A stretch of DNA of 64,000 bases. Origin: Nereocystis luetkeana (lineage: Eukaryota > Sar > Phaeophyceae > Laminariales > Laminariaceae). The translations under genes were made by a program, and so were the position numbers. Location: the NCBI GenBank assembly GCA_031213475.1, contig JARUPZ010000020.1, forward strand, positions 2,534,975 through 2,598,974. The letters run 5' to 3'. The notes beneath the pieces were generated by a model, which did no database searches, had not been told where the DNA came from, and saw only the letters and a list, made by a program, of their open reading frames with translations. Each line of letters starts with the position of its first letter. The first letter of the stretch is position 1. This document shows positions 28,429 to 35,947 of the stretch, one piece after another.

Positions 28429-30552
28429 GGCTCATGAAACCCAACCCACTCAGCGATCACAGCGCACGGGCTCCTTCACATCATCAGTAGTTCCGAGCTG
28501 TGGGAAGTTAGTTTTTTTTGTCTATTTTGTTGCGGTTTCGCCGGGAAAAAAAAAACTGTGGGAAGTTAGTTTTCTGTCTATTTTGTTACGGTTCCACCGG
28601 TGAAAAAAAAAACTCTTGAGAATCGGCTCCCCGTCTTCTTGTGTGTTAATTTCAACCCTCGTACCCCGCTGAAGCGGGAAGAGTCTTCTTTTGCTTTTCG
28701 TCGGTAGGTTTCGCCGCGCGCCGCCTGCCCCCACTCCAAATAAATCCTCGAATCAATCCCGCGCATGGTCTCTTTTTGTTGGCGTTTCGTTAAAAAACAT
28801 CATCCTACCCTGGTGCCTGATAATCGGCCCGTCTTGTTGATGGCCCCTTTCGCCACGCGCTGTAACCCCCCCCCCCCCCCCCCCCCCTCCCTCCCCCCCC
28901 TCCCCCCCCGCCTCCCTCCAACCCGCAGTGCCTGGTCGACCAAAACGAGGCAATCAGGCGCTCTGTGTGCCTGTGCGAGAACTTGAACCCAGCCGACGAC
29001 CGGGGGGTGAGTCCGTTTTCGACGAGAATGGGTATGAATGAATCAATCACTCCATCGGTTGAACTTGCAGCTGGCGTATATATATATATATGTATATACA
29101 TCTATACATTTTTTAATTGTTGATTTAGTAAAATAGGTGCCGGGCGCCGGCAGCGGCGACGGTGTTGGTGGGGATGCTTGGGAAGATGGCGCGGGGGCTT
29201 GTGTGGGGGCCAGCGTTTGCGGTTGCGGAGGTAGGGTTAGGGTTAGGGTTAGGGCTAGGGCTAGTGTTGTGATTGGTGTTGATGTGAAGGGCGGCGGTGG
29301 GAGTGAAGGTATATATTCCAAAGGGCCAATCAACGCTTTGTGTTTCGCGACATAAAATATATACAAACCAGGTATATACATATATATATATATTATATAT
29401 GTAGCATCGCCTGTTGGGAACACATATTTGTTTCGACGCATCCTGGGACCCAGTTTTATTTATTTTTTTTAAACATAATACCAGGTATATATTTTGGCGG
29501 GACTGCTGCGCGCGGCGCGCGCAATCACGGCCTCACGCTGCACCTAAAATACGGGGCCATAGGAACAGTAGAAAGAATACCCACAAGTGCCGTCACGTTT
29601 CGCTCCAGAGTGTCCATAGATTTACTCACATTTTTAATTCAGTATGATATATATTACTACGAAATCGTTCCTTCCCCGCATATCGGTCCGAAGTTGTTCC
29701 CGACATGACATATGTGTCAAAATAAGCCTGCAACCATCCGCGGCAGCATTTATTTATGGGCTTCGACGTTGTAATCTCTTGACACATACGCAACCTGTTT
29801 TTTTTTTTTTTTTTTTTTTTTTTTTGGGATGAAAACACTCCCCAGGTAGGTGTCTTCAAGCACGGCAGACGAGTGCATCACGTTCTATTTTTATTTTATT
29901 TTTACTTTTTTTTTTTTTTTGGGATGAAAACCCTCCCCAGGTGTGTTCAAGCACGGCAGACGAGTGCATCACTGAAGTCGACGGCGTTGACGTCACTGAC
30001 ATCCAGTCCTTCCAGAGCATCGACGAGGTTTTCGAGACCGAGGCGGCCACTACGACCCGCTATCTGCTCGCCGGGCGTAGGTGAGGGGTTCGATTAATCT
30101 AGACCGTGTATGGTCTATGGTCTAGATATTTATGCACAGCAGATGATCTATCTCCCGTACCGTAGATCGTGAAGGATCTAGATGATCTACAGCCGATCGT
30201 GATCATCTGTGTACGTACGGAAGTGCCCCCCCCCCCCCCCCCCCCCCCCTTCCGCTACCCCCTGCCTCTGGTCGGTGAAAGCCCAACGCGCTCCGTCCCG
30301 GCAATGTAGGGGTGTGAGGGTCTATGGTCATACGATCTACGGCCGTGCGTGATATTGAGTACACCCCCACCCCCTCCCCACTGCCCAAATTACGCCACTG
30401 CTTGACATTGTCAGCGGCAATAGGGACATGCTCCACTGGCGATCATCACAAAGGCGAACATAATATCACCATACTGCACACTGTCGGATGGCAAGAGAAA
30501 TACCTGGTAGTAATAATATCCGTAGGACGAGAATAACGACCTACCGAAGATG

Positions 30553-30600
<48 letters not shown>

Positions 30601-33600
30601 TAGATAGATAGATACCAGGTAGATAAGTAGATCACGTAGGATCTAGATGATTTACAGTACTTAACGAGATCGTGATCTGTGTCCCCGTGCTGTGTGGAAC
30701 TTGCTCCTCCTCGTGCCTGTGGAGGCCACGGCCGCTCTCTCGATGGCCAGCAGGGGGACGAGACAGATGACATGCTTCGCAAAACGGCTCATCACCGCAA
30801 CAACACGTATTGTAGATCTTCTGCTGAAAGCACGCACGTATGTACCTACAACTTCTCGAGAAGATACCGTCTGTTACGGGGGACCATAGTAAATAGGACC
30901 AAATAATATTATTAATAGTGAAAATGGGTGGATATAAAAGTTTTTTGTACATACAGTATGTGCCGTAGGCCCTCCTGTTTGCTATGGTCCCCCGCAGTAG
31001 GAGATCTAGATGATGGCAGTAGGAGATCTATTGATGGATGATCCGCAGTAGCCTCGCGATTCTGTCGTCAACCATGTTGTGAAAAGTTGTTCCGACCATG
31101 TTGCGATTCCTTCTTTTTTTTTGTCACCGCGCGCATCAACCAGGGACAAGTACATGTTCCACCAGGCGAACATCATCCCCGCTGACGACCTGGATGGCAT
31201 GTCGTCGCTCGAGCGCTGGTACACCGACGTGATGGCGTCGTTCTCCAAGCTCATCACGTTCCCCGTAAAGGTAAGACTCCTCAGGTATCCATGATCTATC
31301 AATTTACCTGTCTGATCTGTCTGCCGTAGACCATCTACAACAGTCGTTCCTCATCTATCTGCCGCTGCGATGAGAAGGTTGCGCGGGATCATTCTGCCCT
31401 AGAGGGCAGATTCCCATCCTACCCAGCAGAAAAAACCTTGCGCGCTTCCCATATATATACATACATACATACTGGTCGGGTGGATCAAACCGGACAAGGC
31501 AGCGAGTTACTGATTGTGTGTAGACACGTAGACCTATCTAATACAAGATCCGGAAATAGATGCTTCCCCTTTCCGGGAAATCGTCGCTGATTTGTTCGAG
31601 ATGCGTAGGAACAATTGTGCCACTCTTTTCTGTGCCGGAATATAAGGTCGGTCTTGACTCTAATACTCATACTGAGCGATCCCTATATTGACGTCCAGAG
31701 TCGTATACGTACATCGAACAGATAATCGTCGGGTTCCTACTCCCCCGCGATCTAGTTTTTTTTCAACAAAAACATATATTCCGCGTCTGTGTGACCTGCT
31801 CTACTGCTGTAGCTCACGCAAGACCTCGCCCGCCCGCTTCGCGCTCCCAATAATGACCGGGCCTGTTTTTTTTGTTTGTCTTGTTTTTTTTTTTTATTTT
31901 GCTGTGATAAAAAACTGCAGTCGGTGAAGTTCGACGACCTCTGCACGAACTTCCAGCACCACGAGGCCCTCGACTCGTCCGGCGGGTACGCGGCAATGAC
32001 GGTGGAGGAGGACGGAAGCATCTCCAGCTTGTCCTATAACGCCGGCTCGGGCGCGGGGCTCGTCCCCCTCACCGTGCCCAAGGCGTCCGCGGCGTCTGTA
32101 AGTTTTTTTTGTTTTTTTGTTTTTTTTTTGTTTTGTATCGCGGCTTCGTCGGACGTCATCTATAAGAAACGACCAAAAATCCCGCAACGAAAAAAAAAAA
32201 ACTGAAGTATCCTGGGTGCACTGGGACGAACTTCACAGCAGTGAGTCACGTCACCTCAGGAGTTTTTTCTCGGCTGACACGAAGCGGCCTACCAACCCCC
32301 GGTCACCGCCAAGACCGCCGCCACCCCCACCCATCCTGACACCCACGCTCCAGCGCCGCCACCATTCACCGCCAACATCACCCACCACGCGCACCCGCAA
32401 CACCGAGCAGATATATTAGCCGCTGGTGACATCGGTAGTAGGTACCGCGGTGCCGCAGTAGTTTCCTCGGTGCCAGCAGTAGGTGCCGCGGTACGGCAGT
32501 GGGCTGTTCGCCACCCACCATACATCCATCCACCCATCTGTCCATCCATCAATCCATCCATCCATCCATCCATCCATCCATCCATCCATCCATCCATCCA
32601 TCCATCCATCCATCCATCCATCCATCCATCCATCCATCCATCCATCCATCCATCCATCCATCCATCCATCCATCCATCCATCCATCCATCCATCCATCCA
32701 TCCATCCATCCATCCATCCATCCATCCATCCATCCATCCATCCATCCATCCATCCATCCATCCATCCATCCATCCATCCATCCATCCATCTATCCATCCA
32801 TCCATCCATCCATCCATCCACCCATCAATCCATCAATCCCTCCCTCCATCCATCCATCCATTATTACTGTAATGCTTGCCTTCCGACAATATAGCGTAGA
32901 TGCAATTCCAATACAAACCGAATACGCTTCCGTAAATCAGCAGTCATCCATCCATCACCACCGCAGGCACCCAACCATCCGCGGTATTCCTTTCCGACGC
33001 TGCGCCCGTTGCCGTTCTGTCGACCACCGCAGATCCCCATCGAGTCCCTGTCTGCGTACCGCCACTCCTCCGAGGACTACGGCACGGACACCACCTACTA
33101 CCTTGCCGATGCCTCAAATCTCGTGCCGGAGGCGGCCACAAAGCCCGACGTCAGGTGAGAAGAGACTTAGCGACGGCCGTCCCGGGCAGATCACCATAGT
33201 TAATAGGGCCTATGGTATCCATAAAAACCTATATATTTGACCATTTTTACTAACAATATTTGGTCCTATTAACTATGGCCCCCCGCAATATCTACGGTAG
33301 ATGGATGTCAGGAGACAGCACTTTCTCCCGTTGACAGACAGCAACGTTGCCTCGACATGCATTCACGTGACACCAAGATACTTTGCTGTAGGTTTTGCAC
33401 TGGAGAGCTCGGTCCTGCCCCCCCCCCCCCCCCGCTTTACAGCAGCGCACGTTTTGCCTCGCTTGGCGTGTCTCCTGACGTCGTCGATCTAAGGAAGATA
33501 CACATCATGCGTTTGCCCCTGTAATAACGTACCTGGTAGTTAGGTAAGGCGATCATCCAATAGATCCATGCGTTTTCCGCGTATGAGATGTTTTTGGTAA

Positions 33601-35019
33601 ATGTTTGATTTCCGTGTGTCCGGCCGTCGAAATCCCGACCGCGCGGGGAGAAGAGGTCTCCCGGAAGGCGCACCCACATGACACACGAGATAAGACAGAC
33701 GGACAGACGGACAGACAGACAGACATACAGACGTACGGTATCGCCATCCAGGTCCTTGCATTCGCATGTATGTATGAAGCGATTTTGCGCGAGCTGTACC
33801 GGTGAACCTTTTGCCGCTCGCAAGACATGCATCGCACACCCGGAAAAAACAACGTGGTCTATCGTGCGTACACACACAGCTATTATTGCAGATCATGATA
33901 GATCATGCAGACCATTGTTGTCTCTTGAAATGGGGGCCTATCTGATACGTCCGTTGTATGCAGTACCCCCCCCCCCCCCCCCTCCCAAGGTCAGCCTTGA
34001 ACCGATAACACCATCTCCTGGTTACCACCAGCGTTAAGTATATACTATTACGGGGGACCAGAGTAAATAGGACCAAATATGGTTGGTAAAAATAGCGAAA
34101 TATACGAAGTATAGGTTTTTGTGGGCACCGTAGGTCCTATTTAATATGGTCCCCCGAAATAGATCATTACGGGAAAACGATCACCTACCCTGGTAGATAC
34201 ATACCGCTCCGTCCAGAGTTATAAAGCACCGTTTTTACGCTTATTATCAAACCAAACGGTGCTTATATTACGGGACAGAGTGGTATTGTAGATGGTGGCC
34301 ATAAAATGGCGAAACAGGAAATGACATGTAAGATGAAGTGAAACACTTCAAAGTTTTACGTGGAAAAGAGTAAGTGATCGCCCAAATAGACGGAGGTGTT
34401 TCCCTATCGGAGTAGAAACGGTGCGCTCCGTCTCGTACTCGAACGGGATGCGTGACCAATGGTCAAGGGACTTAGGGCAAGCAAATGTATACATATACGC
34501 TCCGTCCCGGCATTGTAGGGGTGCGAGGGTCTATGGTCAAACGACTACGGCCATGCAGGAGATCGAGTACATCTCTCCTACCGAGTACACCCCACCCACA
34601 CCCCCCCCCTCCCTCCAAACCCTCCTTATTCCGACCCCCCCCCCCCCCCACCCCCCTCTCCTCCATTACCCCCCCCCCCCCCCCCCCCCCCCCCCTATTG
34701 CACAAAAGAATACGGATGCTTACATTACCCCCCCCCCCCCTCCCGCCCGCCCGCCCCCATATGGTATCCCTCGTGCGCGTTGCCTCCCTCTCCCACCCCG
34801 CTGTTAACGAAACCAACCTGCAGCGATCTTGCTCAGGTGCCGAGCAGGGTGAGCGCGGCCGTGGAAGCGGAGAACACCGTCGAGCTGGACGCCCAGGAAG
34901 AGGAGGAGATGGAGGAGGAAACGAAGGAAGCTATCATAGACAACAATTCCGTGTTGAGTGAGCAGGGAAAAATTGACGAGGTGGGGGCGCAGATGATGGT
35001 CGGGGCTTCAGGCGTCTGA
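1420..35019 (+). CDS. Secreted two-WSC-domain protein with Agd3-like (CE18) polysaccharide deacetylase region
   Basis: Exons: 1420-1548, 8921-9010, 9697-9758, 10554-10794, 11338-11402, 12237-12370, 14073-14674, 15562-15633, 16675-16830, 19359-19503, 21291-21414, 23031-23214, 24150-24365, 25579-25651, 26411-26626, 27113-27352, 28064-28131, 28929-29006, 29941-30080, 31144-31270, 31921-32097, 33033-33154, 34824-35019. All introns are GT-AG and phases join to 1,218 codons with no stop. Order: signal peptide (about 1-24), WSC1 (about 48-138), WSC2 (about 150-237), Thr/Pro linker (241 to about 430), then a region with VDD (D680, D681), HTLIH (H816, H820) and FHQAN (H1018). VDD and H-T-x-x-H match motifs 1 and 2 of NodB-like deacetylases, and the run before VDD resembles the fungal galactosaminogalactan deacetylase Agd3. 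WSC modules are known as carbohydrate or cell-wall binders, so the inferred role is metal-dependent deacetylation of an extracellular polysaccharide. Missed small exons, especially in the 7.4-kb first intron, cannot be excluded. Substrate and activity are unproven. Confidence 0.85.
1916..2005. mobile_element. Family B foldback element
   Basis: Inverted arms of about 40 bp (TTTTAGAACCGCAGTCCCG and its complement) around a short spacer. Termini in better copies are CCCTTTTAG...CTAAAAGGG with TTAA duplications, as in piggyBac-type elements. This copy keeps TTAA on the right side only. Confidence 0.7.
3303..3410. mobile_element. Family A MITE (TTACGGGGGACC termini)
   Basis: Palindromic element of about 106 bp with inverted repeats TTACGGGGGACCATAGT ... 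flanked by TA. The arms are about 28 bp and separated by an A/T-rich core. This copy has both arms almost perfect. It is the reference for the 28 copies listed in this window; the short inverted arms, small size, high copy number and TA duplication identify a non-autonomous DNA transposon. Confidence 0.85.
3635..3733. mobile_element. Family A MITE
   Basis: Full left arm; the right arm is shortened to GGTGGTCCCCCGTAATAG. Confidence 0.8.
4791..4852. mobile_element. Family A MITE, right half
   Basis: Only the core and right arm are present; the core carries TACCTGGTA. Confidence 0.7.
6061..6170. mobile_element. Family A MITE
   Basis: Both arms nearly perfect, preceded by a 20-base C-run region. 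Confidence 0.85.
6937..7070. mobile_element. Family A MITE, diverged
   Basis: Arms GGGGACCGTAGTAAATAGG and GGTCCTATTTAATGTGG; the core is enlarged. Confidence 0.75.
7461..7558. mobile_element. Family B foldback element
   Basis: Left side follows TTAA; arms with some mismatches (GTTCCGTTTCGGCGACAAAC). Tandem with the next copy. Confidence 0.7.
7566..7665. mobile_element. Family B foldback element
   Basis: The right arm is perfect and followed by TTAA; the left arm is diverged. Confidence 0.7.
8473..8580 (+). mobile_element. Family D LINE-tail fragment in gene 1 intron 1
   Basis: Contains CTCGAAAGGGATGCGTGGTC and CTTAGGCGAGCAACACATGAGTACC with a C-rich tail. Confidence 0.6.
8640..8880 (+). 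mobile_element. Family C element, 5'-truncated
   Basis: Holds the CGACGTGCTCCGTCCCGGC and GGGATGCGAGGGTCT core and a C-rich tail. The C/T-rich tail continues into the pyrimidine tract before the acceptor of gene 1 exon 2, so the element may supply part of that splice site. Confidence 0.6.
8921..10794 (+). CDS. Gene 1 exons 2-4: first WSC domain and start of the second
   Basis: Exon 2 (90 bp) carries the WSC opening LGCFRD; exon 3 (62 bp) carries the C-x3-C step (C75, C79) and FYALQF; exon 4 (241 bp) starts at ECWCG (C95, C97), continues through the C-x3-C...CGG end of the domain (C117, C121, C129) and runs straight into the LGCYQD opening of WSC2. The eight-cysteine pattern and the CWCG signature identify the fold. 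The intron inside the Glu codon before CWCG is phase 2; the others are phase 0. Confidence 0.85.
9473..9600 (+). mobile_element. Family C 3'-end copy
   Basis: Core CTCCGTCCCGGCATTGTAGG with a CATACGACTACGGACGTGC tail and C-rich end. Intronic. Confidence 0.55.
9960..10112 (+). mobile_element. Family C 3'-end copy
   Basis: Starts at the GTGCAAGCAATGTCTGCCTG segment and ends CTCTCCTATCGAGTATAC plus C's. The 3' terminus is complete. Confidence 0.6.
11338..12370 (+). CDS. Gene 1 exons 5-6: rest of the second WSC domain
   Basis: Exon 5 (65 bp) encodes [22 protein letters not shown], where C176 and C180 and the aromatic Y-Y-G-L-Q core match WSC1. Exon 6 (134 bp) starts with CWCG (C197, C199) and closes with C216, C220 and C228-GG. 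Intron positions and phases are the same as in WSC1, indicating internal duplication of a three-exon unit. Exon 6 ends in phase 1 at GACG before GTGAGAG. Confidence 0.85.
12027..12225 (+). mobile_element. Two tandem family D fragments with C tails
   Basis: Two near-identical units (CGTCTCGAAAGGGATTCGTG ... AAAAAATGAGTAC plus 10-20 C's) lie head to tail. The second tail extends as a C/T tract into the polypyrimidine region before gene 1 exon 6. Confidence 0.65.
12343..13900 (+). repeat. Degenerate repeats of the exon 6 / donor-site sequence
   Basis: Downstream of exon 6 the motif of its last bases and donor, roughly AACATTTTC...GAC-GGTGAGA, recurs in decayed form near 12518-12560, 12716-12762, 12860-12890, 12960-12985, 13030-13065, 13600-13640 and 13870-13895. 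Some copies keep GACGGTGAG exactly. None continues an open WSC frame, so these look like fossil duplications rather than alternative exons. Confidence 0.45.
12561..12667. mobile_element. Family A MITE
   Basis: Both arms with several substitutions; in gene 1 intron 6. Confidence 0.8.
14073..14674 (+). CDS. Gene 1 exon 7: Thr/Pro/Ala repeat linker
   Basis: This exon encodes about 15 tandem units of roughly 12 residues (pattern [11 protein letters not shown]), with shortened or variant units inside, followed by a unique tail ending ILTAEE. The DNA is a minisatellite with a 36-bp basic unit. Such low-complexity Thr/Pro stretches are typical of O-glycosylated extended linkers in secreted proteins; here it separates the WSC pair from the catalytic region. 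Phase is 1 in and 0 out. Confidence 0.85.
14695..15400 (+). repeat. GGTAYSRGGTATGG minisatellite in intron 7
   Basis: About 700 bp of degenerate tandem repeat built from GGTAC(C/A)(A/C)GGGTATGGTATAT-like units of about 15-35 bases. It occupies most of the intron between the linker exon and exon 8. ORFs across it on both strands are repeat artefacts. Confidence 0.7.
15562..21414 (+). CDS. Gene 1 exons 8-11: region between linker and catalytic motifs
   Basis: Four exons (72, 156, 145 and 124 bp) encode residues about 442-606, including the peptides [41 protein letters not shown] and [14 protein letters not shown]. Acceptors follow long pyrimidine or repeat tracts, and phases (0, 0, 0, 1) are continuous. 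By position this corresponds to the N-terminal, carbohydrate-binding part of Agd3-like enzymes, but I recognise no diagnostic motif, so that assignment is positional inference only. Confidence 0.75.
16520..16668 (+). repeat. GTT/GTC trinucleotide repeat
   Basis: An imperfect (GTT)n/(GTC)n tract of about 145 bp ends six bases before the acceptor of exon 9. It is purely intronic. Confidence 0.7.
16930..17370 (+). repeat. Degenerate ACTGGATYGCATC minisatellite
   Basis: Loose tandem repeats of about 20-30 bases around TACTGGATTGCATCxGTATA fill the start of the intron after exon 9. One TACCAGGTA nonamer lies inside at 17048-17056. Confidence 0.55.
17595..18065 (+). repeat. GATATCGGTAGCTCC minisatellite
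   Basis: Tandem array of units of about 30-36 bp, each with GATATCGG(T/A)AGCTCC and AACCT(G/C)CCTTT. The middle shows a higher-order repeat of about 64 bp alternating the two unit types three to four times with few differences, which suggests recent expansion. It is intronic. Confidence 0.8.
18114..18237. mobile_element. Family A MITE, diverged
   Basis: Arms ACGGGGGACCACAGTAAATAG and GTCCTGTTTCATTTGGCCTC; the core has TACCAGGTA. Confidence 0.7.
18734..18843. mobile_element. Family A MITE
   Basis: Both arms intact with the AACAGG sub-variant. Confidence 0.85.
19545..19815. mobile_element. Family E inverted-repeat element
   Basis: About 270 bp with ends related to CATTCTTATCGGAGAGCG; matches the inverted copy at 39397-39655 over its length, including GAGGCGTTCTGTCACTA and GAAATTC-CCAGAAGAA segments. 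Just downstream of gene 1 exon 10. Confidence 0.6.
20549..20636. mobile_element. Family B foldback element
   Basis: Both arms present; the right terminus is eroded (GGTTCTAGAAG). Confidence 0.65.
20955..21068. mobile_element. Family A MITE
   Basis: Arms with small insertions; sub-variant AGTAAATA. Confidence 0.75.
21140..21260 (+). mobile_element. Family D-like fragment
   Basis: CTCCGTCTCGAAAGGGATGC followed by a variant body and a C-rich tail that leads into the acceptor of exon 11. Confidence 0.5.
21885..22010. mobile_element. Family A MITE
   Basis: Both arms intact; the core carries TACCTGGTA at 21953-21961. Confidence 0.85.
22743..22862. mobile_element. Family A MITE
   Basis: Both arms; the core carries TACCTGGTA. 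Confidence 0.85.
23031..24365 (+). CDS. Gene 1 exons 12-13: deacetylase motif 1 (VDD)
   Basis: Exon 12 (184 bp) encodes [17 protein letters not shown]...[11 protein letters not shown] and exon 13 (216 bp) continues [21 protein letters not shown]. The aspartate pair D680-D681 in VDDLF matches NodB motif 1, where one Asp is the general base and the other a metal ligand. The W-x3-W/G-x2-RR context before it resembles Agd3. The exon 13 donor is ambiguous: GT at 24366 and a second in-frame GT six bases later would give 72 or 74 residues. Confidence 0.8.
23217..23392 (+). repeat. CCTTG pentanucleotide repeat
   Basis: A (CCTTG)n tract with CGTTG and CCTCG variants, about 175 bp, begins directly at the donor of exon 12. 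Long ORFs on both strands across it are repeat-derived. Confidence 0.8.
23668..24112 (+). mobile_element. Three consecutive family C 3'-end copies
   Basis: Three copies of the CTCCGTCCCGGC ... GGGATGCGAGGGTC ... CATACGACTACGG core, separated by C-rich tails (23770-23800, 23957-23990, 24100-24112), all in the same orientation. Confidence 0.6.
24425..24580 (+). repeat. T-rich low-complexity tract
   Basis: About 155 bp of T-runs broken by single C or G directly after exon 13. No coding value on either strand. Confidence 0.8.
24757..24873. mobile_element. Family A MITE
   Basis: Both arms; the core carries TACCTGGTA one dinucleotide away from its position in other copies. Confidence 0.85.
24956..25067. 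mobile_element. Family A MITE
   Basis: Left arm altered (ACCACATTAAACAGG), right arm intact; about 80 bp from the previous copy. Confidence 0.8.
25579..26626 (+). CDS. Gene 1 exons 14-15: deacetylase motif 2 (HTLIH)
   Basis: Exon 14 (73 bp) encodes [18 protein letters not shown]; exon 15 (216 bp) encodes residues 765-836 with [17 protein letters not shown]816-T-L-I-H820 fits the NodB motif 2 pattern H-[S/T]-x-x-H, the two metal-binding histidines. Another His at 813 is nearby. Both junctions are phase 1 and restore Gly codons. Confidence 0.85.
25950..26295 (+). mobile_element. Two family C copies with C tails
   Basis: A longer truncated copy (from CTTCATGCGAGTCGCCC) with a 15-base C tail, then directly a second 3' end finishing CTATCGAGTACACCCCCAC. 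Same orientation. Confidence 0.6.
26725..26975 (+). repeat. CCTA and TGCG tetranucleotide repeats
   Basis: (CCTA)n at about 26730-26785 and (CGTG/TGCG)n at about 26895-26970 in gene 1 intron 15. Confidence 0.85.
27113..29006 (+). CDS. Gene 1 exons 16-18: central catalytic region
   Basis: Three exons (240, 68 and 78 bp) encode residues 837-965: [35 protein letters not shown], a [10 protein letters not shown] segment and [21 protein letters not shown] with three clustered cysteines. The sequence is well ordered and GC-rich compared with the introns, and phases are continuous (1, 1, 0). Further active-site residues probably lie here, but I cannot assign them from sequence alone. Confidence 0.8.
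27872..27993. mobile_element. Family A MITE
   Basis: Both arms; the core carries TACCTGGTA in inverted orientation. Confidence 0.8.
29232..29262 (+). repeat. Interstitial telomere-like repeat
   Basis: Three TTAGGG units, followed by two GCTAGG variants, lie inside the intron after exon 18. The flanks are G-rich but otherwise unrelated. Confidence 0.7.
29826..29881 (+). pseudogene. Duplicated 5' end of gene 1 exon 19 (pseudo-exon)
   Basis: The polypyrimidine tract, acceptor and first 30 or so coding bases of exon 19 occur twice, 95 bp apart. The upstream copy has about four extra bases after the acceptor, so it is frameshifted against the functional copy (29921-29972) and then diverges into T-rich sequence without a donor. 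It is a tandem duplication with a competing acceptor. Confidence 0.7.
29941..31270 (+). CDS. Gene 1 exons 19-20: FHQAN motif
   Basis: Exon 19 (140 bp) encodes an acidic stretch ending [10 protein letters not shown]; exon 20 (127 bp) encodes [18 protein letters not shown] and [17 protein letters not shown]. The H-Q-A-N tetrad (H1018) after a hydrophobic residue matches my recollection of a conserved motif late in Agd3-type deacetylases. The junction is phase 2 and restores Arg. Confidence 0.8.
30228..30385 (+). mobile_element. Family C 3'-end copy after a C-run
   Basis: A C-run at about 30228-30250 precedes GGTCGGTGAAAGCCCAACG ... GATATTGAGTACACCCCCACC. Confidence 0.55.
30550..30614 (+). repeat. 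GATA tetranucleotide repeat
   Basis: Sixteen or so GATA units followed by TACCAGGTA. Confidence 0.9.
30874..31000. mobile_element. Family A MITE
   Basis: Both arms; the right arm ends CCCCCGCAGTAG. Confidence 0.75.
31921..35019 (+). CDS. Gene 1 exons 21-23: C-terminal region and stop
   Basis: Exons of 177, 122 and 196 bp encode residues 1055-1218. The segment [18 protein letters not shown] is followed by a [16 protein letters not shown] stretch, then an acidic tail rich in Glu ending in a TGA at 35017-35019. The tail is hydrophilic and lacks a membrane anchor, so the product is probably soluble in the secretory pathway or wall rather than membrane-bound. Confidence 0.8.
32528..32862 (+). 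repeat. ATCC tetranucleotide microsatellite
   Basis: About 330 bp of nearly pure (ATCC)n in the intron between exons 21 and 22. It creates long HPSI and MDGW ORFs on opposite strands that are artefacts. Confidence 0.95.
33187..33290. mobile_element. Family A MITE
   Basis: The left arm has lost its terminal bases and starts at ATCACCATAGTTAATAGG; the right arm is intact. Confidence 0.75.
34045..34162. mobile_element. Family A MITE
   Basis: Both arms intact; in the last intron of gene 1. Confidence 0.8.
34204..34283. mobile_element. Family H inverted-repeat MITE
   Basis: TA-flanked; arms CCGCTCCGTCC...AAAGCACCG and CGGTGCTTATATTACGGGAC...TGG. Confidence 0.6.
34430..34615 (+). mobile_element. 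Family D fragment followed by family C 3' end
   Basis: GTCTCGTACTCGAACGGGATG ... GGTCAAGGGACTTAGGGCAAG, then CGCTCCGTCCCGGCATTGTAG ... CTACCGAGTACACCCC. C-rich sequence follows to 34750. Confidence 0.55.
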
Positions 35020-35909
35020 GGATTCTCCCGGGCGGCTCCCTTGATGCCGTGGAATTAGCCACCGCTGCTTGCTGCAGTGCATACCCAGCAGGCGCAATCT
35101 ACCTGCCTGCCGAATCCCCTGCCGACTCCACCATGTTTTTTTTTTCTTACCTTATTCGCCTCATGGAAGAACTGATGGGTTGCTGCTACTACCGCGGCAC
35201 CTACTGCTGGTGCCGAGGAGTAGCCTACTGCTGCCACTGCGGCACCTACTGCTGGCACCGAGGAGGAACCTACTGCGGCACCGCGGCACCTATTGAATAT
35301 CACCAGAAGCTATTGTATCTGCTCGATGTTGTTGGTAGAGAGTTTTCGCGGTTGACCGGACGGGGACACGACTTGTGTTTGCGTGTATCAGGAGGTAGCA
35401 ACGGCGCATGATGATGATGACGTTTTTTTTTTTTTTTTGGTTCTTCGCGCTCGGCGCTTTCGTACATGCAGGAGCGAGAGCGGTCCTTGCGGCCCAGAGT
35501 CCCCCCCCCCCCCCCCCACCCGCAGCCAAGCGGCGCCGCAGTAGCTGGCACGTAGGCAAGCCTACCCAAGCAGGGAGCGCCCGAAAGCAACTTCTGTTTC
35601 TCGGATTGTTTCTGCCATTTTTGGTAGCAATGGCACGGCTTGCTTTTGCTTTAGTGTGCGCCTTTTTCTTCTCGGTCGTTCCTTGTGTATACCGTAAACT
35701 GGCGTGAGAAATATACCAGTACCGTGTTTTGTTGCTGGGAGCACGATGAGAAAAAGGCGGGGTTATTGTGTGGAGAGGGGGGGGGGGGGGTCTGTTGATT
35801 CTGAACTGCGCGCCTTGCCTGCTTTTAGGCACAGCCTACGTAGGAGATGGTGGTTATTCGGTTTTGTTGGATTGAACCGCGCGCCTGATTTCAGGTGCAG
35901 CCGAGGAGG

Positions 35910-35947
<38 letters not shown>

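Noticed and set aside
32470..33240. Long HPSI/MDGW open frames
   Set aside because: Produced entirely by the (ATCC)n microsatellite; open on both strands in several frames.
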